From Flavihumibacter stibioxidans (lineage in GTDB: Bacteria > Bacteroidota > Bacteroidia > Chitinophagales > Chitinophagaceae), in contig NZ_MBUA01000001.1 in the NCBI RefSeq assembly GCF_014332695.1, positions 806,001 to 870,000 of the forward strand: a DNA stretch of 64,000 nucleotides. The letters are read 5' to 3'. How positions within the stretch are numbered: position 1 is the stretch's first letter; every line of letters starts with the position of its first letter. Positions 1 to 9,310 of this stretch are shown piece by piece. The notes beneath the pieces were generated by a model, which worked only from the letters and a program-made list of their open reading frames with translations, had not been told where the DNA came from and searched no databases. Made by a program: the position numbers and the translations under genes.

Positions 1-191
1 GGCCAGACGGAGGTTCTGATGAAAAACCTGTCGGAACAGTCTGGGTGGCGGTAGGAAACAGCCGCGAGATCATCACACAAAGGTTCCGCTTCCGGTTTGA
101 ACGCCGCAGGAATATTGAACTGACTGCGGTGAATGCCCTGAATTTATTACGGAAATTCATCATTGATAACACTGTATCCACAATAAACTAA
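1..191 (+). CDS. cinA: CinA C-terminal domain, 3' end of gene
   Basis: Open from the window edge (reading frame begins at base 3) to TAA at 189-191. The 62 visible residues begin PDGGSDEKPVGTVWVAV, which matches the conserved PDGG-x-x-KPVG-TVW-AV stretch of the CinA C-terminal domain, an NMN amidohydrolase fold (PncC). The ending RFRFxGxR-like segment, here RFRFRFERRRN, is also typical. CinA-family proteins are linked to pyridine nucleotide salvage and competence. Only the tail is present, so whether the N-terminal MoCF-like domain exists cannot be seen. The next gene on the same strand starts 56 bp downstream behind its own promoter. Confidence 0.85.
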   Translation, partial: PDGGSDEKPVGTVWVAVGNSREIITQRFRFRFERRRNIELTAVNALNLLRKFIIDNTVSTIN

Positions 192-218
192 CAGTCATTA
201 ACATAAGGACTGAATCCT

Positions 219-226
219 TACCTTTG
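219..226 (+). promoter_or_regulatory. Bacteroidota -7 promoter element for the E2 gene
   Basis: TACCTTTG is a perfect match to the Bacteroidota -7 consensus TAnnTTTG and lies 21 bp upstream of the ATG at 248. No clear TTTG is visible at the -33 position. A transcript starting a few bases after this element would exclude a TTG at 224 that opens the same frame, so the element decides the start codon of the next gene. Confidence 0.55.
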
Positions 227-247
227 GCCATAAATCATCTATTCAAT

Positions 248-1657
248 ATGGCAGTTGTTGACCTGGTAATGCCTAAAATGGGAGAAAGTATCATGGAAGC
301 CACCATTCTCAAGTGGCTTAAGAACCCCGGCGATACTGTAAAACAGGATGAAACCGTACTCGAAATCGCAACGGATAAAGTTGACAGTGAAGTGCCCAGC
401 ACCACAGAGGGCGTGCTCGAAGAAGTCCTTTTCAATGTAAATGATGTTGTTCCGGTTGGTACCGTGATCGCCCGTATTCGAAGCGGTGCGGCAGAACCGG
501 TTTCTGCACCCGCACCTTTGACCAGCCAGGAGGCAATACCTGAACCCGTTCGGGCCGCCCCTGTTGTTATGGCTGAATCTATTGCTGCCACCCATACTAT
601 TCCAGGTAATGGCAACCGTTTTTATTCTCCGCTGGTGTTGAATATAGCTGCCAGCGAGGGAGTTTCCATGGTTGAACTGGAAACCATTCCGGGCACCGGC
701 AATGAGGGAAGAGTTACAAAAAAAGATATCCTGCAATTTGTTGAAGATAAAAAAAATGGTATAATCACTGCCCGCCCTGCTGCCAGTCCGATTGTGCCGG
801 CCACACCAGTGGTTGCGGCGCCACCAACCATTCCGGTTCAGCCTGCGGCCCCCGCACCCGCACCTGCAGTTTCACCCGCTTCCTCTGCTCCTGCCGCAGC
901 CCCAGCCATGGCAGCCGAAACCGAAGCCAGGATTGCCGCTTATGGCAATAATGTGGAGATCATCGAAATGGATCGGATGCGCAAACTTATTGCCGACCAT
1001 ATGGTGAAGAGCAAGGCCACCAGCCCCCATGTAACAAGTTTCACGGAAGCTGATGTCACCAACCTGGTATTATGGCGCGACAAGGTAAAAAACCAGTTCC
1101 TGAAACAGGAAGGCACTAAAATCACCTTCACGCCCCTTTTCATTGAAGCCATTGTAAAGTGTATTAAAAAATACCCGCTCATCAACAGCAGTGTAGTAGG
1201 CGATAAGATCATCATAAAAAAAGATATCAATATTGGAATGGCAACCGCCCTTCCTTCCGGTAACCTGATCGTTCCGGTTATCAGGAATGCAGACCAGCTA
1301 AACCTGGTGGGACTGGCAAAACAGGTAAACGGAATGGCTGACAATGCCCGCCTTGGAAAACTGAAACCCGAAGACACCCAGAACGGAACTTTTACGCTTA
1401 CCAATGTGGGTACTTTCGGCAGCCTGATGGGCACGCCTATCATCCCCCAGCCACAGGTAGCCATACTTGCAGTGGGCGCCATCAAGAAAAGACCTGTGGT
1501 TATTGAAACAGCACAGGGCGATTCCATCGCCATCCGGCATATGATGTACCTGAGTATGAGCTATGACCACCGTATCATCGACGGAAGCCTGGGAGCCACT
1601 TTCCTGACTGCCGTTGCCAGGGAACTGGAGCATTTTGATCCGCAGCGCGAGATCTGA
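248..1657 (+). CDS. Dihydrolipoamide acyltransferase, E2 subunit of a 2-oxo acid dehydrogenase complex
   Basis: A 469-residue E2 enzyme that transfers acyl groups from lipoate to CoA in the core of a pyruvate, branched-chain or 2-oxoglutarate dehydrogenase complex. Domains in order: one lipoyl domain (residues 1-80) with the lipoylated lysine Lys44 in EIATDKVDSEV; an Ala/Pro linker; a peripheral subunit-binding domain near 125-165 (SPLVLNIAASEGV...GRVTKKDIL); a long second Ala/Pro hinge; and the catalytic domain (about 235-465) ending with the DHRxxDG signature, His441 and Asp445. The frame opens at a TTG at 224, but ATG 248 gives the usual N-terminus and lies after the promoter element. A single lipoyl domain and no E1/E3 neighbours leave the substrate undecided. 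Confidence 0.9.
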   Translation: MAVVDLVMPKMGESIMEATILKWLKNPGDTVKQDETVLEIATDKVDSEVPSTTEGVLEEVLFNVNDVVPVGTVIARIRSGAAEPVSAPAPLTSQEAIPEPVRAAPVVMAESIAATHTIPGNGNRFYSPLVLNIAASEGVSMVELETIPGTGNEGRVTKKDILQFVEDKKNGIITARPAASPIVPATPVVAAPPTIPVQPAAPAPAPAVSPASSAPAAAPAMAAETEARIAAYGNNVEIIEMDRMRKLIADHMVKSKATSPHVTSFTEADVTNLVLWRDKVKNQFLKQEGTKITFTPLFIEAIVKCIKKYPLINSSVVGDKIIIKKDINIGMATALPSGNLIVPVIRNADQLNLVGLAKQVNGMADNARLGKLKPEDTQNGTFTLTNVGTFGSLMGTPIIPQPQVAILAVGAIKKRPVVIETAQGDSIAIRHMMYLSMSYDHRIIDGSLGATFLTAVARELEHFDPQREI

Positions 1658-1684
1658 ATCACCTGGAAAAACTGATTTGAAATA

Positions 1685-2197
1685 TTATTCTGCAGAAGGC
1701 TGACCGAATTTTTCGTGGAAAAAGGTCAGCCTTCTTCCTTTTTTCTTCACGATAAATAAATTGTCGTAGGCTGCATCCGGAAGATCTGACAGATAAACCT
1801 TACCTGTTAGTCCATTCACCAGGTCATCCACTGTATTGCTGTGACCAACAATCAGGATATTCTTTTTAAGCGATTTGAATTGAGCAATCAACAGGCTATC
1901 CACCTTTCCGTAATGCCTGATCCTCAGGCCTTCAGATTCGGCAAAAGGGGCAGCTGTCTGAATTGTCCGGACTGTGTTGGTCGAATAAACGTAACCAACC
2001 TTAGCTGTTGCCAGCTTCTCACGCAGCTTATTTGCCCTCTCCCTTCCTTTTTCAGACAATGGCGGATCATTGGGGGATTGCATGGTAATACCATCTGAGG
2101 CCTGCGCTTTCTCAGCATGCCTTACAATGTAATATTTCTGACTGCAGCCCGTTAACAGTAAGGAAAGCAGCAGGATTTGGAGGAACCTGTTCAGCAT
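1685..2197 (-). CDS. Histidine phosphatase superfamily lipoprotein (SixA/phosphoglycerate mutase-like)
   Basis: A 170-residue protein with a lipoprotein signal peptide: hydrophobic residues 5-16, then LTGC with Cys18 as the lipidation site, so it probably sits in the envelope. The mature part carries the histidine phosphatase RHG-type motif as R26-H27 (YYIVRHAEK), Arg77 in TVRTIQTA, and the second catalytic His119 in LIVGHSNTV. Family members dephosphorylate small phosphoesters or phosphohistidine; the substrate here is unknown. It is convergent with the E2 gene (27 bp gap) and divergent from the gene at 2246. Its last codons contain the putative terminator of the E2 gene. Confidence 0.85.
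   Translation of the reverse strand: MLNRFLQILLLSLLLTGCSQKYYIVRHAEKAQASDGITMQSPNDPPLSEKGRERANKLREKLATAKVGYVYSTNTVRTIQTAAPFAESEGLRIRHYGKVDSLLIAQFKSLKKNILIVGHSNTVDDLVNGLTGKVYLSDLPDAAYDNLFIVKKKGRRLTFFHEKFGQPSAE
1694..1745 (+). terminator. Intrinsic terminator for the E2 gene, inside the convergent gene
   Basis: A 12 bp perfect stem (AGAAGGCTGACC at 1694-1705 with GGTCAGCCTTCT at 1724-1735) is followed on the plus strand by a T-rich tract (about 1736-1745). It begins 37 bp after the E2 stop codon and lies within the 3' coding part of the minus-strand phosphatase gene. Confidence 0.6.
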
Positions 2198-2245
2198 ACT
2201 TGGGTTTTAAAGCAATTTCAGTAATTTATATTAAAATCAATCGCC

Positions 2246-2953
2246 ATGAAAACTTTATCTCAAACCTGGTTTGCAGAAGGGTATATTGATTTTGAGTTAA
2301 AGAAATATACCCTGCTGGCCTACCTGCAGGAAGTGAACCGCCACTTCAACGAAAACAGGCTCTATCCACAGCTCGCGGATATTATTTTCCATTACCACAA
2401 CATGGTGAAGTTCCGGGAGAATAAGAAATTCCTTCAGGAACAATTCCCGAAAAAACTTACAGGCATCCAGCTTGAAAAACTCCAGGTGCTGTACGAACAG
2501 CTTATTGAGGATGATGAGCTGATGGAAGAACTGGAAAACATCATCCAATACGCAGCCGGGGAAATGAAAGGAGCCATCAGGAATGGCACGGAGATTTATG
2601 AATTTGTGGAAGACAGGATCCAGATTGAACCAGTCGGACTGGTTCCGCTCGACAACAAGGAAGGTTATTTTTTCCTGAGCCCAGGTTCCACCAGGTCCAC
2701 GCTCATCTACTACTACCGGTTAAGTATATTCGAAAAACATGATGAACAGTACCGAGCCATCAAAACGGATTTCATAACGCAATGGCAGCGAAGTATTTCA
2801 AATACTTACGAGAATATGAAGGTTTCGCTTATAAAAGAAAAAAAAGACCTGCCCAATCCGGCTGTTTACACCATTGAGGCAGATCTTTCATTTCCTTTGG
2901 AAGAGACCCTTTTACCCATTGCCAAGCGTTGCCTGGTCAGGTATATTTCTTAA
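2246..2953 (+). CDS. Unknown protein, 235 residues
   Basis: Not recognised as a named family; its overall look is that of Bacteroidota-restricted hypothetical proteins. No signal peptide and no membrane segment are visible, so it is probably cytoplasmic. The first 110 residues are charged and likely helical, with a heptad-like stretch around ENKKFLQEQFPKKLTGIQLE and an acidic patch (EDDELMEELEN). The second half is of mixed composition and ends in a hydrophobic strand. The start is the ATG at 2246, 48 bp from the divergent phosphatase gene. Its stop overlaps the stop of the convergent S9 peptidase gene by a few bases (TTAATAA region). Confidence 0.7.
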   Translation: MKTLSQTWFAEGYIDFELKKYTLLAYLQEVNRHFNENRLYPQLADIIFHYHNMVKFRENKKFLQEQFPKKLTGIQLEKLQVLYEQLIEDDELMEELENIIQYAAGEMKGAIRNGTEIYEFVEDRIQIEPVGLVPLDNKEGYFFLSPGSTRSTLIYYYRLSIFEKHDEQYRAIKTDFITQWQRSISNTYENMKVSLIKEKKDLPNPAVYTIEADLSFPLEETLLPIAKRCLVRYIS

Positions 2954-5892
2954 TAACCGAGTCCCCAGTCGATCCCTTTCAAGGTTGCCGGAACCCCATC
3001 TTTCAGCCATTTGGGAGCGGGGGCTCCTTTCAGGTAGTGATCGAAAAACTGTGCCATCCTGATCGTCCAGTCCTTCCGGTTTCTCCTTTCGATAATACCG
3101 TGCAGTTCGTCATTATAATTGATCATCCAAACCGGTTTACCCAGCCTCCTTAATGCTGTGAAATATTCGATGCCCTGGTACCAGGGAACAGCATCATCTT
3201 TGTCATTGTGCAGCATCAGCAATGGAGTTTTTACTTTATCGGCCCTGAACAAAGGCGAGTTCTTCAAATAGAGTTCAGGCTTTTCCCAAAGAGTGGCACC
3301 GATCCTGCTCTGCGTTCTTTCATACTGAAACTGCCTGCTCAGACCAGTTCCCCAGCGGATACCTCCATAAGCGCTGGTCATATTACTGACAGGAGCGCCG
3401 GCTTCAGCGGCTGCGAACATATTTGTCCTGGTAATAAGGTAAGCGATCTGGTACCCTCCCCAGCTATGCCCCTGCAGGCCCATTTTGGTAGAGTCTACCC
3501 ATGGTTGTCTGGAGAGGTACTTCGCTGCTGATACTACGGAATTGTAGGCATCCTCACCCGGCTGCCCCGTTTTATAATAAATGTTCGGATCAAAGACAAG
3601 ATAACCGTTGCTGGTATAATACGCTATATTAACCGATGCCCTTACCGGCATTGGCTCAATATAGAAAAACCGCCGGTCGGCATTCTTCTCATAAAAATAA
3701 AAGATTACCGGGTATTTCTTTTTGGGATCAAAATTTTCCGGCTTGTACAACAGGCCCTCACTCATTTTACCATCCAGCATTTTCCAACGGTGAAGTTCAA
3801 CCGAAAACCAGTTATATTCCGATTGCTGCGGATTTATATTACTCATTTTCACATACACGGCAGGGTTAGACACATTCTGCCAGTCAGACTGGTAGATATC
3901 CAAACTGGCAGGGGTTTGCCTGGTAAATGCCACCACGCCGGCATTTCTTGATTTCACGGGGTTGCTTAAAACAGCTTCCTGTATGGCAGGTTTGCCACTG
4001 GTAAACCTGAACGTGTGTCCCATGGTATGCAATTGCCAGCCATAGCCCTTCGATTTGTGGTCAAACATGCTGAAGAGAACTGATTCACCGTCTTTTATGA
4101 ATTTCTGTTCCGGATCCACACTGGTATAACGTAAACTGATGCCAAGTTTCCTTCCTTCACCCCCGGTAAGGTTAAATGGTTTTTCCGTTCCCGACGGATC
4201 GCATCGCCAGATGTCGTATTTATCATACACATATGCATAACGGTCACCTTCCTGCCAGCCCATCAATCCATGCGGCGGCGGGTCTGCCGGATGATCATCC
4301 TCCTCATCATATAATGGAACCGTAATTCCTTTTGTCAGCATGGCAGTTGATGACTTTTTAATGTCATAAACCATCCAGTTTTTTTTCTTTACATCGTACC
4401 AGCTGATATATTGTCCGGCAGGTGATATCCTTGCCATCCCCATACTAACTTTTTCCGCAACCGGTTTTCTGCTGCCGGTTTCCAAATCAACCAGGTATAA
4501 ATTGACCATGCCGTCCATGGACCACTGCTGTTGAACCCTGTATTTATGGTTGCTCGTTCCGAGTGCATATCTCCCATTACCTTCCACTGACGGAAAAATC
4601 ATTTCGCAGGTATCTGTGCCCAGCTGCACCAGTTTCCCATTACCTGTATGTATAACAGTCAGCCAGCTTCGCTTCAGCTCATTGTTCAGTTGTACCAGTT
4701 GCTGGGGTTGCAGGTAATCATCCCTGTAATTCCATACATCCAGCCTGGCGGTTTCAAATTCCACGAGACTGGTATCTTTTACCGGCCTGTCGGGCGCCAA
4801 CCCGAAAAAAAGTTTTGAACCATCCTTGCTGAAATAATTATTAAAATCCGGACTGATGACCAATCCTGTATTTATATTACCCGTAGTGCGACCGGCCAGC
4901 ATACGGGCACTGTCATTACCTGGCTGGTAGCTCCATAAGGAATAGTACTTTTTCAAAGCTTTCAGCGAACTGTCTCTCTCTGCAACAAAGGCTAGCATGG
5001 TGCCATCGTCCGTAATGGCATAACCTTTCACATCCTGGAATCTCCTGAGAACGGTATCAGCACGGTCTTTGCGGAGCTCATGCCATAATACGAGGGCCTG
5101 CTTCAGCGAATCGCCATTTTTCCTGGTGGTTTCAATGACAAGCACCTGGCCATTTTTATTGAACAGGTAATCACTCACCAGTTGGTACCGGAATTCTTTT
5201 CCGGTTACCAGATTTTTTACCACCAGTTCCGTCCCTTCTTCCACGTTTTCATTGCCGGATTTACCACCTGGCCTGCTGCCATTCTTTGGAGGGGTCAGTA
5301 TATTAATTCCCTTTACCCTGGCTTCAGTTACTTTATTACGAAGACTGTCTGCCACCCTGGCAAGACTATCTGCAGTGGTAAGCATTCTTTGCAATCTTGC
5401 CAGTGAATCGGGTTGTTCAGATTTTGTACCAGGGACCTTCCAGAGGTGATAAGCCAGCCAGGATTCACCTTTTTCAGGCATTTTATATGATTTCACCCCT
5501 GCAAATTTCTGAACGCGCATGGTAGCCAGTTCCAGGATCACCAATGAATCCTTTGGCATATCATTGGGTGGTGTCTTTTTGATCCTTGCCTGGCGGGTAT
5601 CCTTAAAATATGGTCGGATTTTCGCCACCAGGAAACGGCTGTCATCACTGATAGCGGCCTGGTAACCGCGCGGAATTTCAAGCATGTTTCGCTGGTCTGC
5701 AGATTTTACAACCAGCATCCCATCCCCTTCCTGTACTGTTACAGTGTACGCCAGAAATCTGCCATCAGCACTTATCAATTTCTCGCCAATACTTTGCCAG
5801 CCATCATAAACCGAGTGGTCCATAGGTTTTTTCTGTGCCATAACCGGGAACAATCCCGTAAGCATTGCCAGAACCAAAAATGCTATTCTCAT
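2950..5892 (-). CDS. Prolyl oligopeptidase family S9 serine peptidase, exported
   Basis: A 980-residue protein with a cleavable signal peptide (residues 1-19, ending VMAQ). The middle is a long beta-propeller-like region with SPD/DG repeats; the C-terminal 280 residues form an alpha/beta hydrolase. Catalytic residues are visible: Ser810 in GHSWGG, Asp899 in the DDAVP segment and His931 in DELHGI. S9 enzymes cut short peptides, probably in the periplasm here. The frame stays open to 6033, but that longer start would add 47 polar residues and run into the divergent receptor gene, so ATG 5892 in front of the signal peptide is preferred. It is divergent from the TonB-dependent receptor at 5971 (78 bp gap). 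Confidence 0.9.
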   Translation of the reverse strand: MRIAFLVLAMLTGLFPVMAQKKPMDHSVYDGWQSIGEKLISADGRFLAYTVTVQEGDGMLVVKSADQRNMLEIPRGYQAAISDDSRFLVAKIRPYFKDTRQARIKKTPPNDMPKDSLVILELATMRVQKFAGVKSYKMPEKGESWLAYHLWKVPGTKSEQPDSLARLQRMLTTADSLARVADSLRNKVTEARVKGINILTPPKNGSRPGGKSGNENVEEGTELVVKNLVTGKEFRYQLVSDYLFNKNGQVLVIETTRKNGDSLKQALVLWHELRKDRADTVLRRFQDVKGYAITDDGTMLAFVAERDSSLKALKKYYSLWSYQPGNDSARMLAGRTTGNINTGLVISPDFNNYFSKDGSKLFFGLAPDRPVKDTSLVEFETARLDVWNYRDDYLQPQQLVQLNNELKRSWLTVIHTGNGKLVQLGTDTCEMIFPSVEGNGRYALGTSNHKYRVQQQWSMDGMVNLYLVDLETGSRKPVAEKVSMGMARISPAGQYISWYDVKKKNWMVYDIKKSSTAMLTKGITVPLYDEEDDHPADPPPHGLMGWQEGDRYAYVYDKYDIWRCDPSGTEKPFNLTGGEGRKLGISLRYTSVDPEQKFIKDGESVLFSMFDHKSKGYGWQLHTMGHTFRFTSGKPAIQEAVLSNPVKSRNAGVVAFTRQTPASLDIYQSDWQNVSNPAVYVKMSNINPQQSEYNWFSVELHRWKMLDGKMSEGLLYKPENFDPKKKYPVIFYFYEKNADRRFFYIEPMPVRASVNIAYYTSNGYLVFDPNIYYKTGQPGEDAYNSVVSAAKYLSRQPWVDSTKMGLQGHSWGGYQIAYLITRTNMFAAAEAGAPVSNMTSAYGGIRWGTGLSRQFQYERTQSRIGATLWEKPELYLKNSPLFRADKVKTPLLMLHNDKDDAVPWYQGIEYFTALRRLGKPVWMINYNDELHGIIERRNRKDWTIRMAQFFDHYLKGAPAPKWLKDGVPATLKGIDWGLGY

Positions 5893-5970
5893 GTGTTGCT
5901 GTTTAGATAATAAAAATAGCACAAACAATATCTTCCTCACTTTGTTAAATCGAATTGTTTTAGCATTACA

Positions 5971-8424
5971 ATGAAAAAAATCACACATTTTCTTATCCTG
6001 ATATTTTTGCCCTTCCTGTCGGCAACAGCGCAAAAAACTGGTGTTCTATCCGGACAGGTAACTGATCTTACCACCCAGGCTCCGTTATCAGGCGCTTCGG
6101 TCCTGCTGGAAGGGTATTCCAAAGGCACCTTATCCGACAGCCTGGGTCGTTTCACCATCACCAGCATTCCAACCGGATCATATAATGTGACCATTTCGCT
6201 CCAGGGCTATAAAACCATCACCCGATATAACATAATACTAAGTTCCGGAAATGAACAGGTGCTGAATTTCCAACTTGAACCTGTAGCGGAAACACTTGGC
6301 ACGGTGGTAGTCAGTGGACGTCGCAGGACGGTTATGGCAGCATCCATTGAAACACCCCTCTCTGTTCAAAAGCTGACTACCGAAGAAATCAAAACAAATC
6401 CTGGCGGCAATTTTGACATCAGCCGGGTGATCCAGAGCCTCCCGGGTGTTGGCGGCACATCCGGCAGCGTGGGAGGATACCGCAATGATATCATTATTAG
6501 GGGTGGTGCCCCCAATGAAAATGTATACTACCTTGACGGCATCGAGGTTCCGGTCATCAACCATTTCGCTACACAAGGCAGCGCCGGCGGACCAACAGGG
6601 ATATTGAACGTATCTTTTCTGGATGAAGTAAAACTCAGTTCCTCGGCTTTTAATGCCCGATACGACAACGCCCTTTCATCCGTGTTCCAGTTCAGGCAGA
6701 AAAACGGAAATCTCAACCGGACGCAGGGAAACTACCGGTTAAGTGCCACTGAATTTGCGGTTACCCTCGATGGCCCCCTCAGCAGGAAAAAGAAAATCAC
6801 CTATCTGGCCTCTGTAAGAAGATCCTATCTCCAGTTATTGTTTAAAGCCCTGGATCTCCCCATCCGGCCGAATTACTGGGATTTTCAGACAAAGGTATCC
6901 TACCCGGTAAATCAAAAAACAACCATCAGTTTTATCGGGATCGGTGCATTGGATGATTTTAGTTTTACCGCACCCAAAGAAGCCAGTCCCGAAAAGTTAT
7001 ATTCCATCAATGCCAACCCGACCATCGCACAGAAGAGCTATACCATCGGGTTCACTATAAAAAAAACCATTCCGGGCGGTTACTGGGACCTCTCCCTCAG
7101 CCGCAATCACCTGCGAAATAATCTCGACAAATTTGAAGACAATAATGATCCGGATGAATCCGAAAGAATTTTGCGCATCCGCTCCTTGGAAAGCGAAAAC
7201 AAATTACGCCTGGATATCAACCAGCAAAAACACAACTGGAAAATTTCTTATGGAACCATGTTTCAACTGGTGGATTATTCCAACAATGCCTACACCCTGG
7301 TACGAAAGGAACTGACAGATGAAAATGGCAGCATTATTCAGCCTGCCGTCTTCACCAGTTTCCGTTCGCCCATTGACCCCTTCCTGAAATTTGGGGTATA
7401 TTCTCAAATCAGCAGGCGGTTTGCGGACAACCGAATAGGTATAAGCGCCGGCATCCGGTTCGACGGAAACAGCTTTACCTCGGAAGGATCCAATCTGCTA
7501 AAAACATTTTCGCCCAGAATGTCACTATCCTATGTACTGACAGAAAAATGGACAGCCAGCTTTTCCATGGGCAGGTATTATAAAATACCTCCTTATACCA
7601 TACTTGGATTTGCTGATAACAATGGTAAAAGCGTAAACAAAGATGCAGACTACCTGCGTAGTGATCATCTTGCAGCAGGAATAGAGTATTTGTTCTCCGG
7701 TAATACGCGTTTTACACTGGAAGGATTTTACAAACGATATACCAATGTACCGGTATCCATCCGCAATGGTATATCACTCTCGAATCTGGGCGGTGATTTT
7801 AATGTGCTGGGAAATGAAGCAATAATCACCAATGGAAAAGGAGAAACCTATGGTATCGAATTTTTTGCCCAGCAGAAATTATCCAGGCGATTTTACGGAA
7901 TTCTATCCTATACCTATTTCCATAGCAGATACAGTGGTTCGGATGGCGTATTAAAACCCAGCTCATGGGATAACAGGCATTTGCTGAGCATCACAGCAGG
8001 ATACAAACTGCCCCGCAACTGGGAAATTGGCTTAAAGTTCAGGTTGCAGGGTGGCGCCCCTTACACCCCTTTTGATATGACAGCTTCACAACTAAACTAC
8101 CTCTCCCAGGGAACTGGCATTTACCAGTACAGTTTGTTAAATACCCTGCGGTTAAATGCATTTAACTCCGGAGACCTTCGAATAGATAAAAAATGGAATT
8201 TTGAGAATTGGTCGCTAAATGTATACCTCGATGTAACCAACTGGTATGGTGCCGGCACACCAGCCTATCCGCAGTATACCTTCCGAAGGAATGAGGGTAA
8301 TACAGATTTTCTGACCACCGACGGCCAGCCTGTAAAAGCCAACGGAAGCAATGCTATCCCTCTCATTTTAAGAAACGATGATGCCAATATCATCCCAACC
8401 ATCGGGTTCATTATTGAGATGTAA
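5971..8424 (+). CDS. TonB-dependent receptor with carboxypeptidase-like N-terminal domain
   Basis: An 817-residue outer membrane transporter. Residues 1-20 are a signal peptide ending ATAQ. Residues 25-110 form a CarboxypepD_reg-like beta domain (GxVTDLTTQAPLSGASV...GRFTITSIPTGSYNVTISLQGY). The plug domain follows (about 115-240, with VIQSLPGVGG and RGGAPNENVYYLDGIEV), then a beta-barrel ending in a short strand with terminal IGFIIEM. The length is that of ordinary TonB receptors, shorter than SusC proteins (about 1000), and no SusD-like gene is adjacent. The ligand is unknown. Divergence from an exported S9 peptidase gene hints at a peptide-related substrate, but this is inference only. Confidence 0.92.
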   Translation: MKKITHFLILIFLPFLSATAQKTGVLSGQVTDLTTQAPLSGASVLLEGYSKGTLSDSLGRFTITSIPTGSYNVTISLQGYKTITRYNIILSSGNEQVLNFQLEPVAETLGTVVVSGRRRTVMAASIETPLSVQKLTTEEIKTNPGGNFDISRVIQSLPGVGGTSGSVGGYRNDIIIRGGAPNENVYYLDGIEVPVINHFATQGSAGGPTGILNVSFLDEVKLSSSAFNARYDNALSSVFQFRQKNGNLNRTQGNYRLSATEFAVTLDGPLSRKKKITYLASVRRSYLQLLFKALDLPIRPNYWDFQTKVSYPVNQKTTISFIGIGALDDFSFTAPKEASPEKLYSINANPTIAQKSYTIGFTIKKTIPGGYWDLSLSRNHLRNNLDKFEDNNDPDESERILRIRSLESENKLRLDINQQKHNWKISYGTMFQLVDYSNNAYTLVRKELTDENGSIIQPAVFTSFRSPIDPFLKFGVYSQISRRFADNRIGISAGIRFDGNSFTSEGSNLLKTFSPRMSLSYVLTEKWTASFSMGRYYKIPPYTILGFADNNGKSVNKDADYLRSDHLAAGIEYLFSGNTRFTLEGFYKRYTNVPVSIRNGISLSNLGGDFNVLGNEAIITNGKGETYGIEFFAQQKLSRRFYGILSYTYFHSRYSGSDGVLKPSSWDNRHLLSITAGYKLPRNWEIGLKFRLQGGAPYTPFDMTASQLNYLSQGTGIYQYSLLNTLRLNAFNSGDLRIDKKWNFENWSLNVYLDVTNWYGAGTPAYPQYTFRRNEGNTDFLTTDGQPVKANGSNAIPLILRNDDANIIPTIGFIIEM

Positions 8425-8431
8425 AATGAGA

Positions 8432-9310
8432 TCAAAGCGCTTTGTTCCGCATCCTGTAAACCCTGAACATCTGGATGGAAACAGCCAAAACAATCAGCAG
8501 GAGTCCAATGTAAAAATTCCAGTTCAGCATTTCATTTTCCTGGTAGATCAGAAAGGCCAGCAGGATACCATATACCGGCTCCAGGTTATAAGTCAGGTTA
8601 ACCGTAAATGCGGAAATGTATTTCAACGCATATCCTGATAACTGGAATGCCCATACGGTGCAAACCCAGGCCAGAAATAGCAGCCAGCCAAAATCCGAGG
8701 GATCGGGAACTAGGTAATCGGTGGGGAACTGGTTCAGGTAAAAAGGCAATAACAGGCTAAGAGTGAGGAAACCGCCCGTCAGTTCATAAGTGGTAAGGGT
8801 TTCAACATTTACTTTTTTCAATATCTGCCTGTTGAGTATCGGGAAGATGGCTCCGAGCAGGGCAGAGATAAGTCCAATAATAATACCGGCCTTGTAACGG
8901 CTGTCGAAATGAAAAATAATATAGATGCCAGCCATGACCAGCAATCCCAGCAAAATTTCCTGAAATACCGGCCTTCGTTTAAGCATCAACGGTTCTGCTA
9001 TGGCAGTAAAGAATCCGATGGCCGAAAAACAGACCAGCGCAACGGAAACATTTGAATATTTAATAGCCCCGTAAAAACTAACCCAGTGTAAAGCGGCAAC
9101 CAATCCCACCCCTGTAATGGCCGCCATCTGCCGGAATGGGATTTTCTGGAGGCGGCCCTTCAGGCCGAATAATAACCATAATGTAACCGCGCTGATTAGA
9201 AGCCGGTACCATACCAGCAAACCTTCGTTGAGTGTAATCAATCGTCCCAGGACACCGGTAAAACCGGCAAGTATCACTGCAATGTGTAACCGAATAAATG
9301 CTGTTTTCAT
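8432..9310 (-). CDS. EamA/DMT family membrane transporter
   Basis: A 292-residue integral membrane protein with about ten hydrophobic segments and two EamA-like halves of five segments each, as in drug/metabolite transporters such as RhaT and YdcZ relatives. Signature-like pieces include the first helix with a GFTGVLGRLI turn and the second-half NLEPVYGILLAFLIYQE segment, typical of the EamA repeat. The substrate cannot be told. The start is the ATG at 9310, which overlaps the stop codon of the upstream glycosyltransferase gene (ATGA), so the two genes are probably co-translated. An in-frame upstream start at 9376 would lie inside that gene and adds a charged, non-conserved tail. Confidence 0.87.
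   Translation of the reverse strand: MKTAFIRLHIAVILAGFTGVLGRLITLNEGLLVWYRLLISAVTLWLLFGLKGRLQKIPFRQMAAITGVGLVAALHWVSFYGAIKYSNVSVALVCFSAIGFFTAIAEPLMLKRRPVFQEILLGLLVMAGIYIIFHFDSRYKAGIIIGLISALLGAIFPILNRQILKKVNVETLTTYELTGGFLTLSLLLPFYLNQFPTDYLVPDPSDFGWLLFLAWVCTVWAFQLSGYALKYISAFTVNLTYNLEPVYGILLAFLIYQENEMLNWNFYIGLLLIVLAVSIQMFRVYRMRNKAL

Noticed and set aside
224-247. TTG start at 224 for the E2 gene
   Set aside because: It lies inside the -7 promoter element at 219-226 and adds residues not found in E2 proteins.
5893-6033. N-terminal extension of the S9 peptidase
   Set aside because: The extension overlaps the divergent receptor gene and precedes the real signal peptide; ATG 5892 explains the protein fully.
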